NCBI GenBank assembly: GCA_963809925.1
Contig: CAWELH010000007.1
Span: 124,001 to 188,000, forward strand
Origin: DASQZK01 sp963809925
Lineage (GTDB): Bacteria; Bacteroidota; Bacteroidia; Bacteroidales; GCA-2748055
Direction of reading: 5' to 3'
Length of the DNA: 64,000 nucleotides
A model generated the notes under the pieces. That model saw only the letters and a program-made list of their open reading frames with translations. It was not told where the DNA came from and searched no databases. The translations under genes were made by a program, and so were the position numbers. How positions within the stretch are numbered: position 1 is the first letter of the stretch; each line of letters starts with the position of its first letter. Shown one piece after another: positions 43,179-52,284 of this stretch.

Positions 43179-43973
43179 TCACCCCTTCAATCTTGTGATC
43201 ACCTTTGTAACCTCCCTTACAAACAATGAAGATCCGGTTACGACCGGGTAGTTTTTTTTCAGTGAATGCCGGTCTGCTGTAAAATCAATTTCATGCCCAT
43301 CAAGATCCAGCATTATCCCTCCGGCTTCCTTAATGATCAGATATGGCGCAGCGATATCCCACAAACCATTGAACATGATTACGCAGCCGCCGTAACGGCC
43401 TTCGGCGACATTCAGCAGATCAATCAGTGCATTGGTGGTTCGGACATTTCTGGTATGCTGTACCAAAAAATGATAGATTTTAAGTGCAAGACGCTGGTAT
43501 TCCTCATCAGCCGTATAATTCGTCGAAAAACCGGAAAGTGCATCAGACAACTCCTGTTCTACCAGGTGGAAGGGACTTCCATTTAGCGTTGCCCCCTTCC
43601 CTTCTTCTGCAAGATATATGTCTCCCTTAACAGGCATACTGGCACCGGCAAGAACCGGACGTCCTTTTTCAAGCAGTGCAATAAGGGGGCCGAACCAGGG
43701 CAGCCCGGCAGCATAGTTCGATGTGCCGTCAATCGGATCAATTACCCAGGTATAGGGTGAGTTCTTATCAAGGAATCCGGCTTCTTCCGACAGGATACTA
43801 TGATCGGGAAATTGCCCGGAGATCACTTCAATGATCTTCTTCTCGCTTTCAATATCTGCTTCCGTAACAATGCTTGTGAAGCTTTCCTTGATGGAGATCC
43901 GGTGAGCAGACCGGAAATGCTTCAGGTGAATTTCACCTGCGGCACTGATGGCTTTAATAAGTGTTTCCTTCAT
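43179..43973 (-). CDS. Inositol monophosphatase-family phosphatase
   Basis: The 264-residue cytoplasmic enzyme has the metal-binding motifs of the IMPase/CysQ/FIG superfamily: ILSEEAGF (Glu), WVIDPIDGTSNYAAGLPWF (DPIDGT) and LWDIAAPYLIIKEAGG (WD and GG). Substrates may be inositol phosphate, 3'-phosphoadenosine 5'-phosphate or fructose 1,6-bisphosphate; sequence alone does not decide. Its stop lies 7 bases after the last partial unit of the hairpin array. Confidence 0.9.
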   Translation of the reverse strand: MKETLIKAISAAGEIHLKHFRSAHRISIKESFTSIVTEADIESEKKIIEVISGQFPDHSILSEEAGFLDKNSPYTWVIDPIDGTSNYAAGLPWFGPLIALLEKGRPVLAGASMPVKGDIYLAEEGKGATLNGSPFHLVEQELSDALSGFSTNYTADEEYQRLALKIYHFLVQHTRNVRTTNALIDLLNVAEGRYGGCVIMFNGLWDIAAPYLIIKEAGGIMLDLDGHEIDFTADRHSLKKNYPVVTGSSLFVREVTKVITRLKG

Positions 43974-44031
43974 TCTTGAAAATTCATGGATCCAATGAAA
44001 AAAATGTTACGGCATCAACTGATCCCGGATT

Positions 44032-44352
44032 TTATGTTCCGGAAGGATCTACAGACCTTCCCTGGGCTCTGCTGTCGGCAACAATAACTTTATACGATTC
44101 GGCAAAATATGGGATCTGATTGCTGAGGCTGCTAATTGAAGCGGTGTTTCCATGTATCAGTAGTAAAGGCTCACCTTGACCGTAAATCTCGTAATACATA
44201 TTGAATCCGCGAATCCTGGCAAAGTTTCCTGCTTTTGCATTCTTTCCAAAATCCGGTATATTGGCATGTACCTTTGAGGCAGACTGCGAAAGTAAAGGTT
44301 GGACTTGCAAACAAAGAACAGATACAACACATAGATTTAATAAATACTTCAT
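44032..44352 (-). pseudogene. Truncated alpha/beta hydrolase
   Basis: From the ATG at 44352 the frame has a signal peptide (ending LLSQ) and the first third of an alpha/beta-hydrolase: GFNMYYEIYGQGEPLLLIHGNTASISSLSNQIPYF and SYKVIVADSRAQGRSVDPSG. It then stops where the lid and nucleophile elbow should follow. The remaining 60 bases before the IMPase start contain no continuation, so about two thirds of the gene is gone. The product of 106 residues cannot be active. Confidence 0.75.
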
Positions 44353-44479
44353 CACAGATCGTTTTAAAAATGAACACCTCTGAATACCCTCATCTTTTAT
44401 CCGGAAATTCTTGTACAAACATGACTGCAACCTGATCAGGGAAAACTGTAAAAGCAATTTCTCAGGTACGGGCGGCGGC

Positions 44480-44797
44480 TTATTTTCCAGGCAGTGTTTT
44501 GACGAATTCTGTAGAAATCAGGGCGTACTTTTTCCACACCGTTTTATGTGAATACGGGATTTGAACCCATCCGTTCATCTTCCTGCCAGGCATTGGCTCA
44601 AAGATCTTAGCACCATCAAGTCGCAATGCATCATCCATATCATCGCCACGTAATTTTACGACCAGGAAATCTCTCCAGTACATGGCTGCCGCTTTCCCGT
44701 TTGGCGTTTTGATACAGGATGCGCCAAACATCTTTCCGGGTGTAACATCCGGAATTTCAGCAGTAACTGAATAAAAAAATTCCTCAGCCTGTGTCAT
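44480..44797 (-). CDS. TfoX/Sxy N-terminal-like protein
   Basis: This 105-residue cytoplasmic protein matches the TfoX N-terminal domain: DVTPGKMFGASCIKTPNGKAAAMYW, FLVVKLRGDDMDDAL, and the final MNGWVQIPYSHKTVWKKYALIS. Stand-alone copies of this domain are frequent in Bacteroidota and have no proven link with competence. It is transcribed alone, upstream of the truncated hydrolase. Confidence 0.85.
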   Translation of the reverse strand: MTQAEEFFYSVTAEIPDVTPGKMFGASCIKTPNGKAAAMYWRDFLVVKLRGDDMDDALRLDGAKIFEPMPGRKMNGWVQIPYSHKTVWKKYALISTEFVKTLPGK

Positions 44798-45550
44798 GTA
44801 AGCGCTTTTAATTTTAGAGTTCCGGTAATCCCAGATTTGCCGGATTTTGCAGATTATCTTGAATCATTTCCGGGCATACCCGGAAAAGAGAATATTACCG
44901 TTTTCAATCCGAAATGGCTAATACACCGACGGCTTACCAAAAGTACCTGATTTTTATGAAGTTTCAGAATCTTAGAATGCAGAATTATATTGCAGCTTCG
45001 GTAATACTCTGGAATTGAAGTTATCCGCCACCCGGGCAAAAAATTGTTTGAGTTGATTCACCAATAAGAATAACGATCAAAAATATTCCCTGTAAATGTA
45101 TTTCAAAAAGCTTCACTGTAGAAAATATTTCCCCATCTGTGCATGTTTTTGGTGCAAAGGTCAGTGATCTGCCTTCAGCCGGATCTTTATAAGCACAACT
45201 ATCATATAACTGATATTTAGTATTTTACAAGCCATTTACTGAATTTGGCATGATTTTACCATATGGGTAGTCATGGGTTTTAAAGTAACGCCGAGCAACG
45301 TACCTGTTTTAAATTTAAAACCTCATAGGACCCAACAGCCTGACTAGCGAATATTTCCGAGTCTGAATTCAGCCTGATCAAAGATGTAAGATGTCTCCAG
45401 CTGCTAAACCCTGGCTTTGACTTCACACAAGTAGGGCTAAAGCCTATTTTACAGGTATGCGATGACATCAGACCAACCAAAGATTTTGTTCGGGCTTTAC
45501 CCTGAGTATGCATCAAAGACCCGGGCCTGAAATATAAACGTAATAAAATA
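44798..45550. other. Long gene-free stretch before the OmpA gene
   Basis: I find no gene in these 753 bases. Reading frames on the minus strand reach into the OmpA gene from behind and are shadows. No clear promoter or repeat was recognised. Confidence 0.5.
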
Positions 45551-46237
45551 ATGATAGTTATGAGAACACACAATGTAACAAAACGAATTATCACAACAGG
45601 ATTTATCTTTCTGATCCTTCTGATTTCGGGCTGCAGTGCATCGCGCACCATGAAAGGCGGAGCTATAGGTTCCGGTATTGGGGGCGCGGTTGGAGCAGCG
45701 ATAGGAAGTAAATCGGAACATACCGCCGAAGGGGCTATTATCGGAGCAATGATTGGCGGCACGGCAGGTGCCCTGATCGGCCATTACATGGACAAACAGG
45801 CCGAAGAACTCATGAATGATCTTGAAGGTGCAAAAGTTGAAAGGGTTGGAGAAGGTATAAAAATCACTTTCGACTCTGGAATTCTATTCGACTTCAACTC
45901 CTATGCATTGCGAAACGAATCTAAGGATAATCTTTCCGGTTTGGCTTCTACACTAAAAAAATACGACGATACTGATATCCTTATCGAAGGTCATACCGAC
46001 AATGTGGGTACTGAAGAATATAATCAGCAATTATCGGTTGAACGGGCCTCTTCGGTAGTTGATTATCTGAAACAGCAAGAAGTCGGACAAAACCGGTTTA
46101 TCGTTGAAGGTTACGGTGAATCCCAACCGGTCGCCACCAATGATACTGAAGCCGGAAGGCAACAAAACCGCAGGGTTGAGATTGCTATTTATGCCAATAA
46201 AAAATTGAAGAGAGCAGCTAAAAAAGGAGAAATTTGA
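45551..46237 (+). CDS. OmpA-family lipoprotein with glycine-zipper
   Basis: The 228-residue protein has a lipobox (LLISGCSAS) after an 25-residue signal. A glycine-zipper domain (GGAIGSGIGGAVGAAIG, IIGAMIGGTAGALIG, about residues 36-78) follows, then the OmpA-like peptidoglycan-binding domain (ILFDFNSYALR, LIEGHTDNVGTEEYNQQLSVERA, VEGYGESQPVATNDTEAGRQQNRRVEIAI). It should tie the outer membrane to peptidoglycan. The ATG at 45551 can be replaced by that at 45560 without changing the picture. The beta-barrel gene follows after 38 bases and may share its transcript. Confidence 0.93.
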   Translation: MIVMRTHNVTKRIITTGFIFLILLISGCSASRTMKGGAIGSGIGGAVGAAIGSKSEHTAEGAIIGAMIGGTAGALIGHYMDKQAEELMNDLEGAKVERVGEGIKITFDSGILFDFNSYALRNESKDNLSGLASTLKKYDDTDILIEGHTDNVGTEEYNQQLSVERASSVVDYLKQQEVGQNRFIVEGYGESQPVATNDTEAGRQQNRRVEIAIYANKKLKRAAKKGEI

Positions 46238-46275
46238 GCTCTTCAGGTAAGTATTAATCACAAAATCCAAATAGT

Positions 46276-46941
46276 ATGAAAAAATCAGTAAAATATAATT
46301 CAACAGTAATTTCGCTTATAGTATTTATGATCTTTCTGGCCGTTCCCGCTTCAAATGCGCAGGAAATGAAGGCTGGCGTCAAAGGTGGGGTAAATCTTTC
46401 CTGGTTGTCGGTTGATAAAGCTAATGATAATAATATCATCCCCGGATTTAACGCCGGTGTGTGGGCGAAATTCATGGCCAATGACAAATTCGGTGTTCAA
46501 CCTGAAATCCTATTTTCATCCAAAGGGATGAAAACCATATATGATAATGAATTTCTGGGTTTTGACATAGCCGACGGTACAACAAAGCTCACATTAAATT
46601 ACATTGATATCCCGGTATATCTCACGTTTAACCTGGCCAACGACTTCGACTTTCATGTCGGACCCTATATCGGATTCCTGATGAACGCAAATATGGCAAC
46701 AGATGCACAAATTCTGGAGTTCATCGATGCGGACAGCAATGACGATATTGACAGGAGTCGGTTTAACGCAATAGATGCAGGGATTTCCGGCGGACTCGGC
46801 TTTAATATTGATCCGCTGACATTTGGATTCAATTATGGCCTTGGCTTGCGTCAAGTGGCCAAAGATGGCGAAGCTACGAAAGATTTGCTGGGTGATGCAA
46901 AAAATAACTCATTCCAGGTATTTGTAGGTTTTTCATTCTGA
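46276..46941 (+). CDS. Outer-membrane beta-barrel protein (PorT-like)
   Basis: The 221-residue protein begins with a signal peptide (ending SNAQ) and continues as a short barrel of about eight strands: MKAGVKGGVNLSWL, IIPGFNAGVWAKF, FGVQPEILFSSKGM, LNYIDIPVYLTFNL, FHVGPYIGFLMN, and a C-terminal aromatic end (FQVFVGFSF). This is the common Bacteroidota porin-family/outer-membrane-beta-barrel layout. An acidic loop (DADSNDDIDRSRF) may bind calcium. It follows the OmpA gene closely. Confidence 0.85.
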   Translation: MKKSVKYNSTVISLIVFMIFLAVPASNAQEMKAGVKGGVNLSWLSVDKANDNNIIPGFNAGVWAKFMANDKFGVQPEILFSSKGMKTIYDNEFLGFDIADGTTKLTLNYIDIPVYLTFNLANDFDFHVGPYIGFLMNANMATDAQILEFIDADSNDDIDRSRFNAIDAGISGGLGFNIDPLTFGFNYGLGLRQVAKDGEATKDLLGDAKNNSFQVFVGFSF

Positions 46942-46998
46942 AAAACACTATTGTCTGGCAAAAATTGAAAGTTACCTACATATCACCCTGGTTTATTT

Positions 46999-47138
46999 GA
47001 ACGGAGCGATGGCCGCCAAAATGCCGCGTGCCCGCAAGCCTTGTGGGTAAAGGCCGGGATGATTTTGGCTTGATTTTTTGGTTACTTTTTTGATCAAGCA
47101 AAAAAGTAACTGCCTGTCCGGCACAAGGACAACAAAAT
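46999..47138. repeat. Dispersed-type element with perfect 11-bp hairpin
   Basis: The segment contains GTTACTTTTTT (47081-47091), loop GATCAAGC, and its exact complement AAAAAAGTAAC (47100-47110). It also holds ATGCCGCGTGCCC and CTGCCTGTCCGGCAC. I recall very similar sequence as a frequent intergenic repeat of Bacteroidota, often mis-annotated as a small protein with TFLLDQKSNQK. That memory is not a search result. The hairpin with T run could end transcription from both sides. Confidence 0.55.
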
Positions 47139-47261
47139 GTAAGGTTTATTATAATCATATCTTTTAAATAATCGATGGAGCTTACCTTACAGCAATATTT
47201 ATTTTTTTTAACCGGACACCAGTGTCTGAAAATATTATTTATTCATTTAAAATTTGAAACC

Positions 47262-47426
47262 ATGTTACGATTAGTAATTTTATTCTTAGTTATCGCGTTA
47301 GTAGCAGCATTATTCGGATTTGGCGGCATTGCTGCCGGAGCAGCTTCAATTGCGAAAATCTTCTTCTATATTTTCGTCATTCTCTTAGTTATCAGCCTTG
47401 TATTTGGCCTTCTCAGGGGCTTCTAA
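47262..47426 (+). CDS. DUF1328 small membrane protein
   Basis: From the ATG at 47262 the product is a 54-residue protein, almost wholly hydrophobic with two membrane helices: LRLVILFLVIALVAALFGFGG, then AAGAASIAKIFFYIFVILLV and LLRGF. This is the YtjA/DUF1328 pattern. Members are stress-linked inner membrane proteins of unknown action. An upstream ATG at 47175 would add 29 residues that do not fit the family. A hairpin terminator follows at 47481. Confidence 0.87.
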   Translation: MLRLVILFLVIALVAALFGFGGIAAGAASIAKIFFYIFVILLVISLVFGLLRGF

Positions 47427-47480
47427 GGAAGAGAGTTTAATAATAGGTATTGTAAACAGACAAAACTGACAGGTTTTGGT

Positions 47481-47550
47481 TCCGGGTTTCAGAGCGTAGA
47501 GAGGTTATGAGGTGAGAGAGCTCTGATACCCGGAATTTTGTATTATTTTT
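47481..47550 (+). terminator. Probable terminator after DUF1328
   Basis: TCCGGGTTTCAGAGC (47481-47495) pairs with GCTCTGATACCCGGA (47520-47534), 14 of 15 positions, loop of 24. A T-rich run (ATTTTGTATTATTTTT) follows. Confidence 0.55.
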
Positions 47551-47611
47551 ATCTAAAACGGATAGAATGAAAGGACCTTTTTTATTTATTTATCCTGCGT
47601 TATTCTATTCA

Positions 47612-47744
47612 TTATATCAATTCTACCTCAATTTTTCGGTTCAAGCCAAGCTCCGGAATAGTTAAAATCGGAATTTCCCCAATCTTTATATGGTGAATTA
47701 CCTTTCCCTTGCTATTTGTATCCGGACGATTTTCTCCTTGATGA
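47612..47744 (-). pseudogene. Possible OmpA-domain tail behind the LytTR gene
   Basis: Behind the response regulator stop, a minus-strand frame reads GYQADHQGENRPDTNSKGKV and ends ELGLNRKIEVELI. The end NRKIEVEL resembles the last strand of an OmpA-like domain, and GY...DTNS the loop before it. There is no start codon outside the LytTR gene. It could be a gene remnant or chance; I do not claim it as functional. Confidence 0.25.
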
Positions 47745-48422
47745 TCAGCCTGATAACCGTCCGAAAAGTTTTTCCCGGTAGAGAGCACCAACCGGGATAA
47801 GAGTTTTCCCAATGGTCAGGCTCTCCTTGTCGAACCGGGAGATTCTGTTCGTATTGACGATAAAAGACTTATGTGCCTGGATAAAATTTCCCGGTAATAC
47901 CTGCAAAGCCTCCCCGACGGATTCTCTTGCGAGTATCTTTCGGTCTTCAAGATGATAAGTCATGTAATTGCCGTCTTTTTCAAGATAGAGGATATCCGCC
48001 GACCTGATCCTGTGCATGGACGATCCGTTTTTTACAAGGAGGATATCATCCGGCCCTGGTAGCGGTTCCCTTCCGCCATTCCCGAATACCTTGCTTACGG
48101 CTTTTGCAAACCGTTCCAGACTAATTGGTTTCAACAAATAGTCGACCGCCTCAACATCGTAACTCTCAACGGCATACTCAGAGTAGGCTGTTGTAAAAAT
48201 AACCTTTATTCCGGGACCTATCATTTTTGAAAGTGAAATCCCTGAAATATGAGGCATATTTATGTCGAGGAAGATCAGGTCAATTTTATGTGTTGAGAGG
48301 AATTCAAAGGCCTTCAGACCGTTTCTGAAAGTTGCAGCGAGTTCGATCTCCTGAAAGTGCTGAAGGTAGCTTTTAAGAAGATCGATAGCTTTCGGCTCAT
48401 CGTCCACAATTATCGCTTTCAT
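47745..48422 (-). CDS. LytTR-type response regulator
   Basis: The 225-residue protein has a receiver domain (VDDEPKAIDLLKSYL, phospho-Asp in LIFLDINMPHISG, switch Thr in IFTTAYSEY, Lys in YLLKPISLERF) and a LytTR DNA-binding domain (ILLVKNGSSMHRIRSADILYLEKDGNYMTYHL, FIQAHKSFIVN, and GKTLIPVGALYREKL). It is the output of the LytS-like kinase encoded just upstream, whose stop overlaps its ATG by 4 bases. Targets are unknown. Confidence 0.93.
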   Translation of the reverse strand: MKAIIVDDEPKAIDLLKSYLQHFQEIELAATFRNGLKAFEFLSTHKIDLIFLDINMPHISGISLSKMIGPGIKVIFTTAYSEYAVESYDVEAVDYLLKPISLERFAKAVSKVFGNGGREPLPGPDDILLVKNGSSMHRIRSADILYLEKDGNYMTYHLEDRKILARESVGEALQVLPGNFIQAHKSFIVNTNRISRFDKESLTIGKTLIPVGALYREKLFGRLSG

Positions 48423-49456
48423 TCGGTTTCGATTTTCAATATAACCAAAAAGTCTTCATCTTTAATAATTTCCAGGGTATGTTTACCTGGATAGATCAGG
48501 TTCAGTCTTTTCTGGGTCGACGCAATACCTGTGCCGGCGCCTCCGTCTGACACCCTGTACGAAGAAATCTTATTTACAATCCGGAAGATGATCTCATTCT
48601 GCCTCGAGATATCGAAGCCGAGGCTGATGGATGACTGTTTCTCAGGTTCCGGCCCATACTTAAAGGCATTTTCCACAAACGGGATAAAAAGCCCGGGTTC
48701 CACCTTCTGATCCCCATATGTTCCATCTACCTGGATATCAAAGATAATCTCACCCGGGACAAAGCGAAGCAACTGCAGGGCGACATAATTCCGAAGGAAG
48801 GCAATCTCCTGGGAAACGGTAACATTTCCCGGTCTGGTATCATCGATAACATAGCGTAACAGCATTGATAACTGGTCGAAGGATTCGGCAAGTTTAGGCG
48901 ATTTTTGCTGGTCCACCATCGAAAGCAGATTATTCAGGGCATTGAACAGAAAATGGGGCTGAAGCTGGTTTCTCAGCAAGGTCAGCTCAGCCTCTTTTTT
49001 TTCAGTCAGCAGGATTTGATGCTGTTTTTCAGTTTGTACCCATACTCTGCCCAGTCCATACGAAACAGAAATGGTAAAGTAAAAGATTAAGATCCCGAAA
49101 CTCAGTGAGAAAGGCAGGGACGGGGCAAGTCCACCTGCGATGAAACTTTCCGTGATAAGGAAAGCCGCGAGCGAAAAGGTATAGATCAGGACCGTAATTA
49201 AAAGGATTTTCGATTTGGGGCCTCGTTGATTCAACCTCTTCATATTAAGCAAGTTGGTGTAAAACATCAGGATGGAGAACCCGGTGAGGAGTACCAGGTG
49301 GTACTGTAGCGACGCATTCCGGATTGTGTGAATGGATTCCGTACCATTCACAATTTCGATTTCACGTGACTCGACTGAGAATCCACTGATGATGAGCCAT
49401 GCCGAAGCCGCCCAGAAGATTAAATTAAACGCTGCTTCTGTCCATCTGATTTTCAT
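48419..49456 (-). CDS. LytS/YehU-type sensor histidine kinase
   Basis: The 345-residue protein has four membrane segments up to about residue 135, then the His_kinase domain with the phosphorylated His in LRNQLQPHFLFNALNNLLSM and an HATPase_c domain (PGLFIPFVENAFKYG as N box, DGGAGTGIASTQKRL as G box). It partners the LytTR regulator. The pair is convergent with nothing nearby that would reveal its targets; the divergent serine-hydrolase gene 205 bases away is a candidate. Confidence 0.92.
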   Translation of the reverse strand: MKIRWTEAAFNLIFWAASAWLIISGFSVESREIEIVNGTESIHTIRNASLQYHLVLLTGFSILMFYTNLLNMKRLNQRGPKSKILLITVLIYTFSLAAFLITESFIAGGLAPSLPFSLSFGILIFYFTISVSYGLGRVWVQTEKQHQILLTEKKEAELTLLRNQLQPHFLFNALNNLLSMVDQQKSPKLAESFDQLSMLLRYVIDDTRPGNVTVSQEIAFLRNYVALQLLRFVPGEIIFDIQVDGTYGDQKVEPGLFIPFVENAFKYGPEPEKQSSISLGFDISRQNEIIFRIVNKISSYRVSDGGAGTGIASTQKRLNLIYPGKHTLEIIKDEDFLVILKIETE

Positions 49457-49661
49457 TACTCAAAGGTAATTGATTTTACCGCCGTATGTGCCTTTTGGTA
49501 TGAAACTGCCCTATGATGGTATGAACACGGCTTAATGGGACTGATAACTTTTCTACATACATTCCTCACGTTTTCAGCATACTTCATACCATTCCCATAT
49601 TAATTTCTCCGTAAATCTTTAAACTTGTCCGTCTAACATTTATACATCAAATTTATCCATC

Positions 49662-51083
49662 ATGAAGTCTTACATATTTATTTTAAGTTGTATGCTGTAT
49701 GTCGGCATTTGTAGCGGGCAGGCAGAGACGGATCATAACAGTCCGTCAGCCGATGTGAAGTTTGAATCCAAGGTAGACGCCCTGGTTAAGCAGTACATGG
49801 ATCTGGACATCTTTACGGGTGTTGTACTGGTAGCCGAGCAGGGACATCCGGTGTATCACAAGGCATTTGGTCTGGCCAATCGTGAGCTTGGCATCCGGAA
49901 CACGCTGAATACCCGTTTTGACATAGGGAGCATGAATAAGACATTCACGAAAGTGGCGGTGCTGGAATTGATTCATGAAGGAAAACTCAGTGCCGGCGAT
50001 GCACTTGGGAAGTTTCTTGACGGCTTTCCCGCGGAAGCAGCCGAAAAAATCACGGTTGAAGATCTGCTCGAGCACCGCTCCGGGTACGGTGATTACCACA
50101 CCGAAGAATACTGGGCATTGCCTGCGGAACAGAAAACACTTGAAACCGACGTTAGTTTCATCCGGAAACTCCCTCTCAACTTCGAACCCGGAACGCAGCA
50201 GGAATACAGCAATGCGGGTTATGTTTTGCTCGGGCGGATCATTGAAAAGGTCACCGGGAAATCCTATTATGATGTCATTGAGGAGCGCATCACAAAGCCG
50301 CTGGGGATGCACGATACCTATTTGAGAGAGAAATATTCGGTACCCGGCAGAGCCGTCGGTTATTTCAAAACGATGCGCGGAGAATTGAGAAACAATGATT
50401 TTTTGGGTGAGGTTCCGACACCTGCAGGAGGCTTCTATTCCACAACATCAGATATGTTGAAGTTTTACCGGGCATTTTACTATGGCGACGAGCTCTGGGA
50501 TGAAACCACCCGGCAGCTTGATGCGATGTATCCGTTTTACAGGAAAAATATGACCACGGGCGGTGCAATGGTTCAGGCGGGCGGATTCGAAGGTGCCAAT
50601 ACGGTACATTATGAAATCCTGCGCGACCGGATATCAGTGGAAGTTTTTGCCAATATGGATGAGATCGTGGCGGAAAATCTGGGTGCCGGAATCCTGTCCA
50701 TCATCCGTGGGAAACAACCGGAACAACCTTCATTGCCGGCAATTCAGGCTGTATACCGCTCCTTTTCAATGTACGGCATCAATACTGTCAGAAAAAACTG
50801 GGAAACACTGACGGAAAATTACCACCCCTCTGATCCGAAAGATCTGATACTTAATCAAATAGGATATAATCTTCTGGTCGCTGGAGCAACTGACAGTGCT
50901 GTTGCGATCTTCAGGCTCAATACCGAGTTGTTCCCTCAAACCGCAAATTGCTGGGATAGCTATGGAGAAGCATTATTAAATTCCGGAGACAGGATGGCTT
51001 CACTAAATGCGTATAAAAAAGCGCTTGAAATTGATCCGGAACTCGAATCAGCTAAGGCTGCGGTATTGAAACTTGAAAAGTAA
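49662..51083 (+). CDS. Serine beta-lactamase-like hydrolase with C-terminal TPR
   Basis: The 473-residue secreted protein (signal ending CSGQ) belongs to the serine beta-lactamase/class C/esterase family: IGSMNKTFTKVAVLEL (SxxK), QQEYSNAGYVLLGRII (YxN), and a third region around TTGGAMVQAGGF in place of a clear KTG. The last 90 residues contain a TPR-like repeat (WDSYGEALLNSGDRMASLNAYKKALEIDPE). It may be a D-aminopeptidase or esterase acting on envelope or foreign compounds; true lactam resistance is less likely. A TAAACTTG at about 49619 resembles a -7 box. Confidence 0.85.
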   Translation: MKSYIFILSCMLYVGICSGQAETDHNSPSADVKFESKVDALVKQYMDLDIFTGVVLVAEQGHPVYHKAFGLANRELGIRNTLNTRFDIGSMNKTFTKVAVLELIHEGKLSAGDALGKFLDGFPAEAAEKITVEDLLEHRSGYGDYHTEEYWALPAEQKTLETDVSFIRKLPLNFEPGTQQEYSNAGYVLLGRIIEKVTGKSYYDVIEERITKPLGMHDTYLREKYSVPGRAVGYFKTMRGELRNNDFLGEVPTPAGGFYSTTSDMLKFYRAFYYGDELWDETTRQLDAMYPFYRKNMTTGGAMVQAGGFEGANTVHYEILRDRISVEVFANMDEIVAENLGAGILSIIRGKQPEQPSLPAIQAVYRSFSMYGINTVRKNWETLTENYHPSDPKDLILNQIGYNLLVAGATDSAVAIFRLNTELFPQTANCWDSYGEALLNSGDRMASLNAYKKALEIDPELESAKAAVLKLEK

Positions 51084-51263
51084 TAAATGCACACATGGAT
51101 TCCGGATTCCGCTGCATGCGGGATCCGGTCCATATAGTTTCGAAGTCTGTCGGACAGGCCTACGGGAATTACAACAAAATACAGGATAAATATTCTGGAA
51201 TTATCGTCTCCCCAGACGCAATTCGCCGGCTTTAATATTCAGACAGGACATCCGGAACATCCA

Positions 51264-51749
51264 TTAATTACCCATGTTAATGAGTTCATCAATTTCGCCA
51301 AGATGCAGTTCAAAATGCCTAAGGTAATCCACAATTCCGTCCTTCAGTGATAGTAATTTACTATCATCGACGAACCACTGATTTTCAAGTTTTGAAGGGT
51401 CAACATTCCGGATAACATGAACAATGTGAAGATTAGAGAATTTCCAGAGATTGACCATATTTCCCCAGTCCTCCCCCTGATAGTTCTGAATGTCGATCCA
51501 TCGGTCGTTATTACCATTACTGGCATAGTTCGGGAATACCAGCGGGCTTTCACGGTATTGAAGATGTATAATGCGATGAGTATTGTTTGATGCCGAATCG
51601 ATCATATGACCGACGATCTGCTTAATCGTACGGTTTTGCCTGTTTCTTCTTTCAGAAATGACATCCTCCGGAAGCCATCGAAGCTTCGCTTCCCATTCCT
51701 GGACCAGGGTCAGCAGACCGAGTGTAACGGGTTCAAATTCTTTGATCAT
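51264..51749 (-). CDS. DinB-family protein
   Basis: The 161-residue cytoplasmic protein shows a four-helix DinB/YfiT-like arrangement: VTLGLLTLVQEWEAKLRWLPE, the metal-binding His in IKQIVGHMIDSASNN, and the final pair LRHFELHLGEIDEL with His residues. These typically bind a divalent metal and act as thiol-dependent transferases or have unknown roles. It is transcribed alone, convergent with the serine hydrolase gene. Confidence 0.82.
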   Translation of the reverse strand: MIKEFEPVTLGLLTLVQEWEAKLRWLPEDVISERRNRQNRTIKQIVGHMIDSASNNTHRIIHLQYRESPLVFPNYASNGNNDRWIDIQNYQGEDWGNMVNLWKFSNLHIVHVIRNVDPSKLENQWFVDDSKLLSLKDGIVDYLRHFELHLGEIDELINMGN

Positions 51750-52284
51750 TGGTGGGATAATTAGGAAATTTCTTCAAAAATACTGAAAACCGGAATACAA
51801 ATCTCCAAAATTCCTGTGTAGTTTCAGTATCATAATATTTGTCCTGTTAAAATTCACTTAACCTTCTTCATTCTTATCCAAATTCAGACTGCACCGGATA
51901 GATTCAAGCGTGCAATTACTCAGATTTTTTACAGGCAATACCTATTACCTATCCTGTTCGAGGGACAGTATACTTCATCGCAGTAAAAGAATTGCTTACG
52001 ATGTATTTGATGTTTACAGCATTACCGATGAATTTCTGAACAAAAAAGAAAGCCTTCTGCTCTGAGAGATTTTTATTAAACCAAATCTTCTCCTGGATTC
52101 AGCGCGCTAGTAAACCATGGAGGGATCTGTTTGTACTCAGTCTGTAACAGTGGATACCTTACCTTCCGAAAGCTTTGACAGCATCATCAATGCATGCTTG
52201 GGGTTTGGACGAAAGTATCCAGGTCGTTTTTAATCTGGAATAAAATGGACTCGTTGCCCATGCCGGTATCCATGTTTATGGTTT
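51750..52284. other. Gene-free stretch with a possible coding relic
   Basis: Between 51870 and 52065 a plus-strand frame without start codon reads RFFTGNTYYLSCSRDS, then RIAYDVFDVYSITDEFLN before a stop. It has some protein-like character but no recognised family, so I treat it as a relic at best. Otherwise nothing was seen. Confidence 0.3.

Noticed and set aside
45280..45762. Minus-strand gene overlapping the OmpA gene
   Set aside because: It is the antisense of the glycine-zipper region; the OmpA gene on the plus strand explains this DNA.
46976..47158. Small protein gene with TFLLDQKSNQK
   Set aside because: It is a reading frame through a hairpin element that I recall as a common mis-annotated repeat.
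49662..51083. True beta-lactamase resistance gene
   Set aside because: The SxxK and YxN motifs are shared with esterases and peptidases, a clear KTG is missing, and the TPR tail is not seen in resistance enzymes.
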